A stretch of DNA of 15,988 nt from an uncultured Collinsella sp. GTDB lineage: Bacteria > Actinomycetota > Coriobacteriia > Coriobacteriales > Coriobacteriaceae. A program made the position numbers and the translations under genes. Positions 8,465 through 14,700 of the stretch are shown here, piece after piece (within the stretch, counting starts at the first letter, position 1; each line of letters begins with the position of its first letter). The notes beneath the pieces are model-generated. The model was not told the origin of the DNA. It made no database searches and was given only the letters and a program-made list of their open reading frames with translations. Location of the stretch: the NCBI GenBank assembly GCA_900541015.1, contig UQIB01000039.1:1-15988 (forward strand), in the 5' to 3' direction.

Positions 8465-10279
8465 TCATTCACCTCGCTCGTATGTATCGAGGTATTCCTG
8501 CTTGAGCGTCTGCGAGGACGACTTGATCTTTTCCACGAGCGTGCCGGCCTCGATGAAGTAGAACGAGTTGGTGAGGTCTGCCAGGTCGTCGAGCAGATGG
8601 CTTGAAATGATCACGCTTCGTCCCCGCGCCACCTCGCTGCGCATCGCGTCGCAGGAGGTTTTCCGTTTTCCCGGATCGAGGCCGTTCAGCGGTTCATCGA
8701 GGATGAGGTACGGGCAATCGGTCGCTATCGCCATGGCAAGCTTTACCTGCTGCTTCATTCCTGTCGAGAGTTTACGGGTCGGCTTGTCGAGATATGGGGA
8801 GATTCCGAGGGAGTCGCAGAGCGAGTCGATGTCGGCGGCCGATTTCCACGCCTCCCTAACGAAAGCAAGGTGCTCGATGGCCGATAGCGTGGGATAGAGA
8901 TCCGCGCTGCCCGAAGAGCTCAGGTAGACGAGTTCTGCAAATTCGGCTGATCGACGTTGGCAGATTCCGTCTGCCGCCAGGCTTCCCGAGCGGATGCGGG
9001 TGGGAAATTGGCCCGACAGCGCTTCAAGAAGGGTGGTTTTCCCCGAGCCGTTGGGAGCAACGAGGCCCGCCGCCGTTCCCGGGCTCAGGAAAAGCGACCC
9101 GATTGAAAGTATCGTCGTGCTTCCGTATCCCACGCTCGCGTCCAGAAGCTCGAGCCCATGGTGCTTTTTCGCGGGTCCAGGCTGTTTGGGGGAACGTGTC
9201 GCAACGGCGCCGACCGCAAAAAAGACCGCGACGTATGCCAGGGCCACGGCAAGCATCGATGCGCTGCCTGAACCGGAGCCAATGAATTCTGTCGGGAAGC
9301 ATCCTACGTAACCCGTTGCCTCGATAGGCGAGAATACGGGCAGTGGCAGGAGCCCGAGCACGGCATTATGCCCTAGTGCCGAATCGGACAGTAACGGGAA
9401 TGCCGGGGCCGCGACAAGCAGCGCGGAGGTAAGGGGGCCCGCGAGGACGCGCCTCGTTGCGGTCGATAGGACGGCGGAGCAAACGGATATCAAGGTTCCG
9501 CCCGCAAGCAGCGCGAGAAGCAGGGCTGTGAAGACGTTTCCCGCGGTCGTGGTGGCAAGCGCGCCGTCATGGAAGAAGGCGACCGGGTACCCAATTTGCC
9601 CGAAGCCGTTTAGGGCCAAGGCGTAAATGCCCCCGGGTGCGAGGCCGGCGAGGAGCATCGCGGTCCCCGCGGCGATTATCGAAAACACGATCTGGATAAG
9701 GCGCCGGAATTTGGGCACGGGCGCCTTCGCCGCCAGGGTCGCAGGCCTTGTGGCGCCGAGCACGAGTATCGACGAGAGAAGGAAGGGGATGAAGGGGAGG
9801 AAAGACGGCGCCGTGGCAATGGCGTAAGGCAGGAAGGAAAGGAATGGCAGGTCGTTTGCGGAGGCCGGGATATCCGCGATGCCGGAGCTGCTCAGGGCGC
9901 GGCAATATGCGAGCTCCGCGTCATTGGTCTCTCGGTCTCCCACGATGGACCCGGATTGGAAGCCCTCGTCCATGAGCGCGTAGTAGCTCTCGGCAGAATC
10001 GAGAAAGGCGGCGTCGGTTTGAGCGGCGAGGGCGGCGTTCGCGTATCTTGCAAGCTCCGCGTCGACTTGCTGCTCTGGAGATAGGTCTGTGCCGCTGGCC
10101 TGGGGCGCGCGCGTATTGAATGCGTCGACAAAGCCCTGCATGCCCTGTTTCATAAAGAAGGGCCCGTAGATGGGTGAATTGAACGCAATGGGGACGGAAA
10201 AGGCTGCAGCGAGAACGAGCGTACAAATCCATACGGCCCTGTCTCTTAGGATTAGTTTGAGAAGAAGTCGACAGTACAT
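8465..10279 (-). CDS. Fused ABC-2-type exporter: membrane domain followed by ATPase domain
   Basis: This 604-residue protein joins a membrane half to an ABC ATPase in one chain. Residues about 15-33 form the first membrane segment. A large, probably extracytoplasmic, domain (about 34-145) follows, then about five further segments (near 147-175, 194-222, 248-272, 278-297, 341-361). The ATPase occupies about 376-604: Walker A APNGSGKTT (408-416), signature LSTGMKQQ (504-511), Walker B LILDEP (525-530) and the H-loop histidine H561. Two positions differ from consensus: Ala408 replaces the usual first Gly of Walker A, and the Q-loop region reads YLSSSG without glutamine. The membrane-then-ATPase order with a big loop after segment one resembles eukaryotic ABCA half-transporters; most bacterial ABC-2 systems use two genes. 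ATG at 10279 has AGGTG upstream. It is the only intact gene here ending in TGA. Its substrate is unknown; the downstream exported protein is a candidate. Confidence 0.85.
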   Translation of the reverse strand: MYCRLLLKLILRDRAVWICTLVLAAAFSVPIAFNSPIYGPFFMKQGMQGFVDAFNTRAPQASGTDLSPEQQVDAELARYANAALAAQTDAAFLDSAESYYALMDEGFQSGSIVGDRETNDAELAYCRALSSSGIADIPASANDLPFLSFLPYAIATAPSFLPFIPFLLSSILVLGATRPATLAAKAPVPKFRRLIQIVFSIIAAGTAMLLAGLAPGGIYALALNGFGQIGYPVAFFHDGALATTTAGNVFTALLLALLAGGTLISVCSAVLSTATRRVLAGPLTSALLVAAPAFPLLSDSALGHNAVLGLLPLPVFSPIEATGYVGCFPTEFIGSGSGSASMLAVALAYVAVFFAVGAVATRSPKQPGPAKKHHGLELLDASVGYGSTTILSIGSLFLSPGTAAGLVAPNGSGKTTLLEALSGQFPTRIRSGSLAADGICQRRSAEFAELVYLSSSGSADLYPTLSAIEHLAFVREAWKSAADIDSLCDSLGISPYLDKPTRKLSTGMKQQVKLAMAIATDCPYLILDEPLNGLDPGKRKTSCDAMRSEVARGRSVIISSHLLDDLADLTNSFYFIEAGTLVEKIKSSSQTLKQEYLDTYERGE

Positions 10280-10432
10280 TTAGAAGCACCTACGTTCCTC
10301 AAAGAATTGTTAGATTAAAAGTAACAGACCGGATGAAGATACGTGCGACGGGGGCGAGGCGAATGGCTGAGCGGTATCGATATGCGGGTTCAACGGTATC
10401 ACATTGGCCACATAGATTTTTAACTTGCATTT

Positions 10433-10648
10433 CTACCCGCCCTTTTCGTAGAGTCGCCGATACGTGCTTAGCGCACCCTCGGCGCGTCCGGCAGGCTTTG
10501 CGAAATGGGATCCAGGAGACTTCGGCGCAGCATCATCTTGCGGAATGCTTCTAATGAGCCTCCCATCCTTCAAAAACAGAATCTCATCGCACAGCCTATC
10601 GACCGAATCCAAGATGTGGGATGACATGATGATGCACGTACCAGAATA
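10433..10648 (-). pseudogene. 3' remnant of a second ABC transporter ATPase
   Basis: On the minus strand the sequence reads as the end of an ABC ATPase: CIIMSSHILDSVDRLCDE (H-loop region), then EILFLKDGRLI, and an ending in TYRRLYEKGG before TAG. It parallels the end of the intact exporter (IISSHLLDD ... DTYERGE), so it comes from a related ATPase. Walker A, signature and Walker B are all missing. The recognisable homology stops where the 49-bp direct repeat begins (10648), and the frame meets TGA inside the repeat. No ribosome-binding site precedes the first ATG (10627). It is therefore a truncated gene, not a functional small protein. It ends 153 bases before the exporter start. Confidence 0.85.
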
Positions 10649-10696
10649 CGGCCTGTCCGCTCAATGTGTTCGGCTGAGATCGGAAATCAACCCAAC
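10648..10696. repeat. 49-bp direct repeat, copy 2 (upstream edge of ABC cassette)
   Basis: This copy matches 7995-8043 in the same orientation with two mismatches. Its left end coincides with the breakpoint of the truncated ABC ATPase, and its right end borders the region ahead of the ACT-domain gene. Between 10280 and 10873 there is no intact gene: only the ATPase remnant, this repeat and the dyad at 10804-10826. Confidence 0.85.
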
Positions 10697-10803
10697 ACGA
10701 GCCGGACACGCGCCAGACGGCTCTTCCCCGTACGGCCTTCCCCCTTACGCTCATGTTGCAGGCATGTAACGCCGCAGCGAGCGCGCCTTTTTTGCGCCAG
10801 ACA

Positions 10804-10826
10804 GGTACAATGATGAACACTGTACC
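10804..10826. promoter_or_regulatory. Dyad overlapping a possible -10 box ahead of the ACT gene
   Basis: GGTACAATG and CACTGTACC form a 9-base inverted repeat with one mismatch and a 5-base centre. The left arm contains TACAAT, a good -10 hexamer on the plus strand 63 bases before the ACT-domain start codon. No convincing -35 is seen. The arrangement suits a repressor or activator site for the ACT-citrate synthase unit. Confidence 0.35.
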
Positions 10827-10873
10827 GTAGCGGAGCGCCCCGCGCGCGCCGCAACCACGCGAAAGGGTTTCCC

Positions 10874-11161
10874 ATGGCCGAGATCTCGTCCTCCCGTATC
10901 GTCATCACCGTCCTTGGCAAGAACCGCCCCGGCATCGTCGCCGGCGTCACCCGTGTCCTAGGCGAGGCCAACGTCGACATCCGCGACATCACGCAGTCCA
11001 TTATCGAGGACATCTTCACCATGACCATGCTGGCCGATACCGCCGAGTCCAAGCTCGACTTCGCCGAGCTGCAGAAGGCCCTGGCCGAGGCCGGCGAGCT
11101 TTCGGGCGTCAACGTGTCCATCCAGCGCGAGGACGTCTTTAACTTTATGTACCGCCTGTAG
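10874..11161 (+). CDS. ACT-domain protein, UPF0237 type
   Basis: This 95-residue protein is a single ACT domain, a fold that usually binds amino acids or other small ligands and regulates enzymes. The opening, IVITVLGKNRPGIVAGV, with GKNRPGIVA at the ligand-binding turn, and the later NVDIRDI are typical of the UPF0237 group. That group has no assigned reaction. ATG at 10874 has AAAGGG six bases upstream. The stop is TAG. It lies 77 bases before citrate synthase on the same strand with no terminator visible between, so they are probably co-transcribed. In many other bacteria this protein is paired with a DUF711 (UPF0210) gene, which is not present here. Modulation of citrate synthase or amino-acid sensing is only an inference. 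Confidence 0.9.
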   Translation: MAEISSSRIVITVLGKNRPGIVAGVTRVLGEANVDIRDITQSIIEDIFTMTMLADTAESKLDFAELQKALAEAGELSGVNVSIQREDVFNFMYRL

Positions 11162-11238
11162 CGAGCAAGCCGCTGGGGATAGCCTGACGCGCGCATGTCC
11201 ATGCAAGCCACCCCGATGCGGCCCGGAGAGGAGCGCGC

Positions 11239-12657
11239 ATGGCCTACGACGCCAAGAAAATCTATTACCGCTTCGATGACCACTTGAGCCGACTGGTTCT
11301 GGATTACGAAGCAAGCCGCCAGATTTCGTCTGAGAGCGAAAGCCTCTACCACGGCCTGCCGACCGCCCCGTACGACGAGGACCTGTTTGTCGAGCACAAT
11401 GTCAAGCGCGGCCTGCGCAATGCCGACGGCTCGGGCGTGGTCGCGGGCCTCACTCGTATCTCGGATGTGCACGGCTACAACAAGGTCGACGGAAAGGTCG
11501 TGCCCGATCAGGGCAAGCTCACGCTTCGCGGCTACAGCATCGAGGATCTGGTCAACAATGCCCAGGCCGAGAATCGCTACGGCTACGAGGAAGTCGCCTA
11601 TCTGCTTATCACGGGCTCGCTGCCCAACAAGGAAGAGCTCGACGGCTTTTGCGAGCGCCTGGGCGCCTTTAGACATCTGAGCGACGAGTACGTTAAAGAG
11701 TTCCCTATGACCACGGTGTCGTCGAGCATCATGAACGTGCTCCAGCGCGCCGTACTGCTGCTCTACGCCTTCGATGCCGAACCAGACGTGATCACGCCTG
11801 AGCACGAAATCGACGTCGCCATTTCCATGCTCGCACGTCTCCCGCGCATCGCCGCCTTCGCACACATGGCCTCGGTCGCCAAGCTTCGCGGCTCCGAGGT
11901 TCACGTGCCGCACCCTACGCCCGGTCTCTCCACCGCCGAGACCATCCTACAGGTCCTGCGCGGCGGCATGGCGTTCACCCGCGATGAGGCGATGCTGCTC
12001 GATGTTATGCTCATGCTGCATGCCGAGCACGGCGGCGGCAACAACTCCACCTTCGCTTGCCGCGTGCTGTCGTCTTCGGCCACCGATCCGTATTCCGCCT
12101 ACGCCGCGGCTATCGGCTCGCTCAAGGGCCCGCGCCACGGCGGTGCCAATGCCAAGGTCGTGTCTATGCACGAGGACATCCGCGCACATGTCTCCAACTG
12201 GGAGGACGAGGACGAGGTCGCGGCCTACCTGGGCAAGATCCTCGACAAGCAGGCCTTCGACGGCACGGGTCTCATCTACGGCATGGGCCACGCCGTCTAT
12301 ACGCTCAGCGACCCGCGCGCCGAGGTCTGCCGCCGTTACGCGCGCTCGCTGGCAGCCAAGAAGGACTTGGGCGAAGAGTTCGCACTCATCGAGCGCATTG
12401 AGCGCCTGGCACCCCAGGTCATGCGCGACCACGGCATGACCAAGCCCATCTGCGCCAACATCGACCTATACACGGGCTTTATCTACAAGATGCTCGGCGT
12501 GCCCGAGACGCTCTTTACGCCGCTATTCGCCGTCGCCCGCATGGCCGGCTGGTCGGCGCACCGCATGGAAGAGCTCTTCTGCGCGCACCGTATTATTCGC
12601 CCGGCCTATCGTCCGGTGATCGAGCCGCTGGAGTACAAGCCGCTCGCCGACCGCTAG
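11239..12657 (+). CDS. gltA: Citrate synthase
   Basis: This enzyme condenses oxaloacetate and acetyl-CoA to citrate; in an anaerobe this probably feeds 2-oxoglutarate and glutamate synthesis. The family's three catalytic residues are visible: H264 in HAEHGGGNNST, H300 in GPRHGGAN and D409 in NIDLYTG. RGYSIEDL (97-104) and the segment GMGHAVYTLSDPRAE (348-362) also fit. At the last motif most citrate synthases read GHRVY, but here the Arg is Ala, as I recall for a subgroup in clostridia. At 472 residues it is longer than the usual 370-430, because of an extra N-terminal region of about 50 residues. 2-Methylcitrate synthase cannot be excluded from sequence alone. ATG at 11239 has GGAGAGGAG upstream. 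It follows the ACT-domain gene and is closed by a strong terminator. The stop is TAG. Confidence 0.93.
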   Translation: MAYDAKKIYYRFDDHLSRLVLDYEASRQISSESESLYHGLPTAPYDEDLFVEHNVKRGLRNADGSGVVAGLTRISDVHGYNKVDGKVVPDQGKLTLRGYSIEDLVNNAQAENRYGYEEVAYLLITGSLPNKEELDGFCERLGAFRHLSDEYVKEFPMTTVSSSIMNVLQRAVLLLYAFDAEPDVITPEHEIDVAISMLARLPRIAAFAHMASVAKLRGSEVHVPHPTPGLSTAETILQVLRGGMAFTRDEAMLLDVMLMLHAEHGGGNNSTFACRVLSSSATDPYSAYAAAIGSLKGPRHGGANAKVVSMHEDIRAHVSNWEDEDEVAAYLGKILDKQAFDGTGLIYGMGHAVYTLSDPRAEVCRRYARSLAAKKDLGEEFALIERIERLAPQVMRDHGMTKPICANIDLYTGFIYKMLGVPETLFTPLFAVARMAGWSAHRMEELFCAHRIIRPAYRPVIEPLEYKPLADR

Positions 12658-12680
12658 GACGCGGACCGTTATAGAACTCG

Positions 12681-12718
12681 AGCGTGGCCAGGGACCCAAG
12701 CCCTCGGCCACGCTTTTT
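12681..12718 (+). terminator. Intrinsic terminator after citrate synthase
   Basis: A 9-bp perfect stem (AGCGTGGCC with GGCCACGCT) is followed by TTTTT, beginning 24 bases after the citrate synthase stop. The downstream HAD gene starts 26 bases later, so it needs its own promoter or read-through. Confidence 0.93.
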
Positions 12719-12743
12719 ATGCCAGTAGAAAGGGCTGCATCAA

Positions 12744-13586
12744 ATGATTGTGTTTTCCGATATGGACGGAACGCTGCTGACGAGCGATAAGCAGATGAGC
12801 GATGCCACTTGGGCAATGCTCGACGAGCTCGCACGTCGTGGCATCGAGTTTGTTCCCTGCACGGGGCGTCCGCTGTCGGGCATCTTTGAGCCCATTCTCG
12901 CCCATCCCGCCATGCACTACGCGGTCTGTGCCAACGGCGCCAGCGTCTGGCAGCTCGACGAGGATACGCCCACCGACGCCTCGCGCGCCACGTGCATCTT
13001 GAGCCGTCCGCTCGATTGCGGCATTGCCCACCGCATCCATCGCATTGCCGCCGGCCACGATGTGACCTTCGATATCTTCGCGGATGGACAGTGCTTCCTC
13101 CCCCGCTCGCTTTACGGGCGCCTGGATGAGTTCTGCGGCGGTGACCCCCACATCGCGGCTTCGCTCAAGCGCACACGAACACCGATCGACATGGATATCG
13201 ACAGCAAGATCGACGAGGTCGAGACGCTCGAACGCATCGCCATGTACTGGCACGACCCCGCCGATCGCGACGCCATCGCGGCGGCGCTCGACACGCTCGG
13301 GGGCATTGAGGTCACGCGTTCGTACGCCATGAATATCGAGGTCATGGGTGAGGGCGCCACCAAGGGGACGGCCCTCACGTGGCTATGCGAGCACCTGGGC
13401 GAGCGTCTCGCCGACGCCTGGGCGTTCGGCGACAACATCAACGACATCCCCATGCTGCAGGCAGCGGGCCATGGCATGGCCATGATCAACGCCGAGCCCG
13501 AAGATCGCGAGGCCGCTGACGCCATTACCGAATACGACAACGACCACGACGGCGTCGCCCGCACCATCATGGCCGCCCTCGCCTAG
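12744..13586 (+). CDS. Cof-type HAD phosphatase (first of two)
   Basis: This 280-residue cytoplasmic hydrolase of the haloacid dehalogenase superfamily (Cof/type IIB cap) probably removes phosphate from sugar phosphates or cofactors such as FMN. Motif I is DMDGTLL (nucleophile D6, acid D8), motif II is CTGRP (T40), motif III is K207 in GATKGTAL, and motif IV is FGDNINDIPML (D230, D234). The cap domain lies between about residues 85 and 190. The substrate cannot be read from sequence. ATG at 12744 has AAAGGG upstream. It is convergent with the second HAD gene; the two share family but not close identity. Its last codon and TAG stop lie inside the REP-like element that starts at 13581, so its end may have been set by that element. 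Confidence 0.93.
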   Translation: MIVFSDMDGTLLTSDKQMSDATWAMLDELARRGIEFVPCTGRPLSGIFEPILAHPAMHYAVCANGASVWQLDEDTPTDASRATCILSRPLDCGIAHRIHRIAAGHDVTFDIFADGQCFLPRSLYGRLDEFCGGDPHIAASLKRTRTPIDMDIDSKIDEVETLERIAMYWHDPADRDAIAAALDTLGGIEVTRSYAMNIEVMGEGATKGTALTWLCEHLGERLADAWAFGDNINDIPMLQAAGHGMAMINAEPEDREAADAITEYDNDHDGVARTIMAALA

Positions 13587-13684
13587 TCATTGGGGACGTT
13601 CTTAAACGACTAGTCGTTGGGGACACTCTTCGCAAAAAGCTGCAAGGACTGTCCCCCACTGTCGGCAGAACGGGAACGTCCCCA
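13581..13684. repeat. REP-like palindromic element, copy A
   Basis: The first 50 bases (13581-13630) match the reverse complement of 14651-14700 with two mismatches. They consist of two tandem 23-base units with the pattern GACTAGTC-rtY-GGGGAC-n2-TCTT, joined by AAAC. At the join is the 14-bp perfect palindrome AACGACTAGTCGTT. A further half follows: GAACGTCCCCA at 13674-13684 is the exact complement of TGGGGACGTTC at 13591-13601, and GGGGACA/TGTCCCC nest inside. This fits a REP/REPIN element lying between the convergent HAD genes. It may also help end transcription from both sides. Confidence 0.8.
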
Positions 13685-13693
13685 TCTGTCGGA

Positions 13694-14488
13694 TTAAGCG
13701 AGGCCCTCTAGCACGCGACGAAGCTCCTGTTGAACGGCATGGTCGCGGTTGCAGCCAACGACGCGATCGGCAACCGCTTTGAGCGCGGGGCGCGCGTTTT
13801 CCATCGCGCAGCCCGTGCCGACAAAGCGAATGATCTCGTAGTCGTTCATAGAGTCGCCAAATGCCATGACCTCGTCGCGACCAATGCCGTAATGCTCCGC
13901 GAGCTGCGCGATACCCGAGGCCTTCGACACACCAGGCTGCATGGCATCGATCCACGCGTTGCCCGAAGGCGCAAAAGTAAAGAGCTGACCAAGTTCGCGC
14001 TGTAGCACGTACGCGCTGTCCATAACCGCACTGTCGTCGCAAAAGATACTCGCTTTGATGATATTTACGCTGGGATCGGGCAGCTCCCAAATGCGCTCGG
14101 CATTGGGAAGGTCCTTATCGACCTCACGCACGAACTTGCACTCGTCATCGAGCAGGAAGGACTTGGTTCGGTCAAAGAGCGCAAGATGCAGATTGGGAAA
14201 CGTCCTGACGGCTTGGGCGAGCCTTCGAATCGCCAGGTGGGAATACACCTCACGGTCTACCATCTTACCGTCGGCGTAGACCTGGGCGCCGTTAGCGGCG
14301 ACAAAGTCCATCTTGTCGCGAACGGGCGCAAAGAACTCGCACAGGCGATCGTAGCGACGACCTGACGATGCGGCGAAATGCACGCCATGCTCGTGTAGCG
14401 CCAGAATCAGTTCGTAGGTCTCGGGAGGCACCTGGCCGTTTTCGTCAAGCAGTGTGCCGTCCATATCTGATGCAATCAGTTTAAACAT
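13694..14488 (-). CDS. Cof-type HAD phosphatase (second of two)
   Basis: This 264-residue HAD-superfamily phosphatase has motif I DMDGTLL (D8, D10), motif II SSGRR (about S41-S42), motif III K189 in VSKASGI and motif IV FGDSMNDYEII (D212, D216). The cap domain lies between about residues 83 and 185. Its substrate is probably a small phosphorylated metabolite and cannot be named. ATG at 14488 has AAGGGAG upstream, but that site forms the 3' arm of a very stable hairpin, so translation may be conditional. A candidate promoter lies just ahead of the hairpin. The gene is bracketed by inverted REP-like copies, at 13581-13684 downstream and 14651-14700 upstream. The stop is TAA, ten bases from the first element. 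Confidence 0.93.
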   Translation of the reverse strand: MFKLIASDMDGTLLDENGQVPPETYELILALHEHGVHFAASSGRRYDRLCEFFAPVRDKMDFVAANGAQVYADGKMVDREVYSHLAIRRLAQAVRTFPNLHLALFDRTKSFLLDDECKFVREVDKDLPNAERIWELPDPSVNIIKASIFCDDSAVMDSAYVLQRELGQLFTFAPSGNAWIDAMQPGVSKASGIAQLAEHYGIGRDEVMAFGDSMNDYEIIRFVGTGCAMENARPALKAVADRVVGCNRDHAVQQELRRVLEGLA

Positions 14489-14493
14489 AGAAA

Positions 14494-14555
14494 AGCTCCC
14501 TTCGGGCTTGTTGGAATCGAACGTGTATCCGATTCCAACGTACCCAAAGGGAGCT
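14494..14555 (-). promoter_or_regulatory. Long hairpin that masks the ribosome-binding site of the second HAD gene
   Basis: On the minus strand the arms pair as AGCTCCCTT/AAGGGAGCT (9 bp), then GGG/CCC with small mismatches, then a perfect 10 bp of GTTGGAATCG/CGATTCCAAC around a 10-base loop. The 3' arm holds the Shine-Dalgarno AAGGGAG. It is followed by TTTTCT and then the ATG, so the same structure could also act as an intrinsic terminator. Confidence 0.8.
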
Positions 14556-14558
14556 CAA

Positions 14559-14587
14559 ATAAGACTCCGCGGGCGTAAACGTTACAA
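14559..14587 (-). promoter_or_regulatory. Candidate promoter of the second HAD gene
   Basis: On the minus strand TTGTAA (14582-14587) and TCTTAT (14559-14564) are 17 bases apart, each matching 4/6 of the sigma-70 consensus. Transcription would begin near 14552, so the RNA would open with the hairpin at 14494-14555. Confidence 0.45.
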
Positions 14588-14623
14588 GGACCTGGCAAAT
14601 AGCTCACACATGCCAGAGGTCCT
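14587..14623. promoter_or_regulatory. Imperfect dyad next to the -35 box of the second HAD gene
   Basis: AGGACCTGGCA (14587-14597) pairs with TGCCAGAGGTCCT (14611-14623) apart from a two-base bulge. It touches the candidate -35 box, so an operator is possible. Confidence 0.3.
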
Positions 14624-14650
14624 ACGGTCGCGGCGTCAGGCAGCCCGCCA

Positions 14651-14700
14651 AAGAGTGTCCCCAACGACTAGTCGTTTAAGAACGTCCCCGATGACTAGTC
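14651..14700. repeat. REP-like palindromic element, copy B
   Basis: This 50-base copy is inverted relative to 13581-13630, with two mismatches, and has the same two tandem 23-base units. It begins, on the minus strand, at the last codon (GAC) and TAG stop of adenine deaminase. Unlike copy A it lacks the distal GAACGTCCCCA half. Confidence 0.85.

Noticed and set aside
10687..11913. A 408-codon minus-strand frame across the ACT and citrate synthase genes
   Set aside because: It is antisense to two clear plus-strand genes with good ribosome-binding sites, and its translation has no recognisable motif.
13112..13570. A 152-codon minus-strand frame inside the first HAD gene
   Set aside because: It is antisense to an intact phosphatase with all four HAD motifs. 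The frame's Ser/Met/Ala-rich translation is typical of a shadow.
13581..14700. The inverted 50-base pair as the ends of an IS element or composite transposon
   Set aside because: The enclosed gene is a normal HAD phosphatase with its own promoter, there is no transposase and no target duplication. The internal tandem and palindromic structure fits a REP-like element better.
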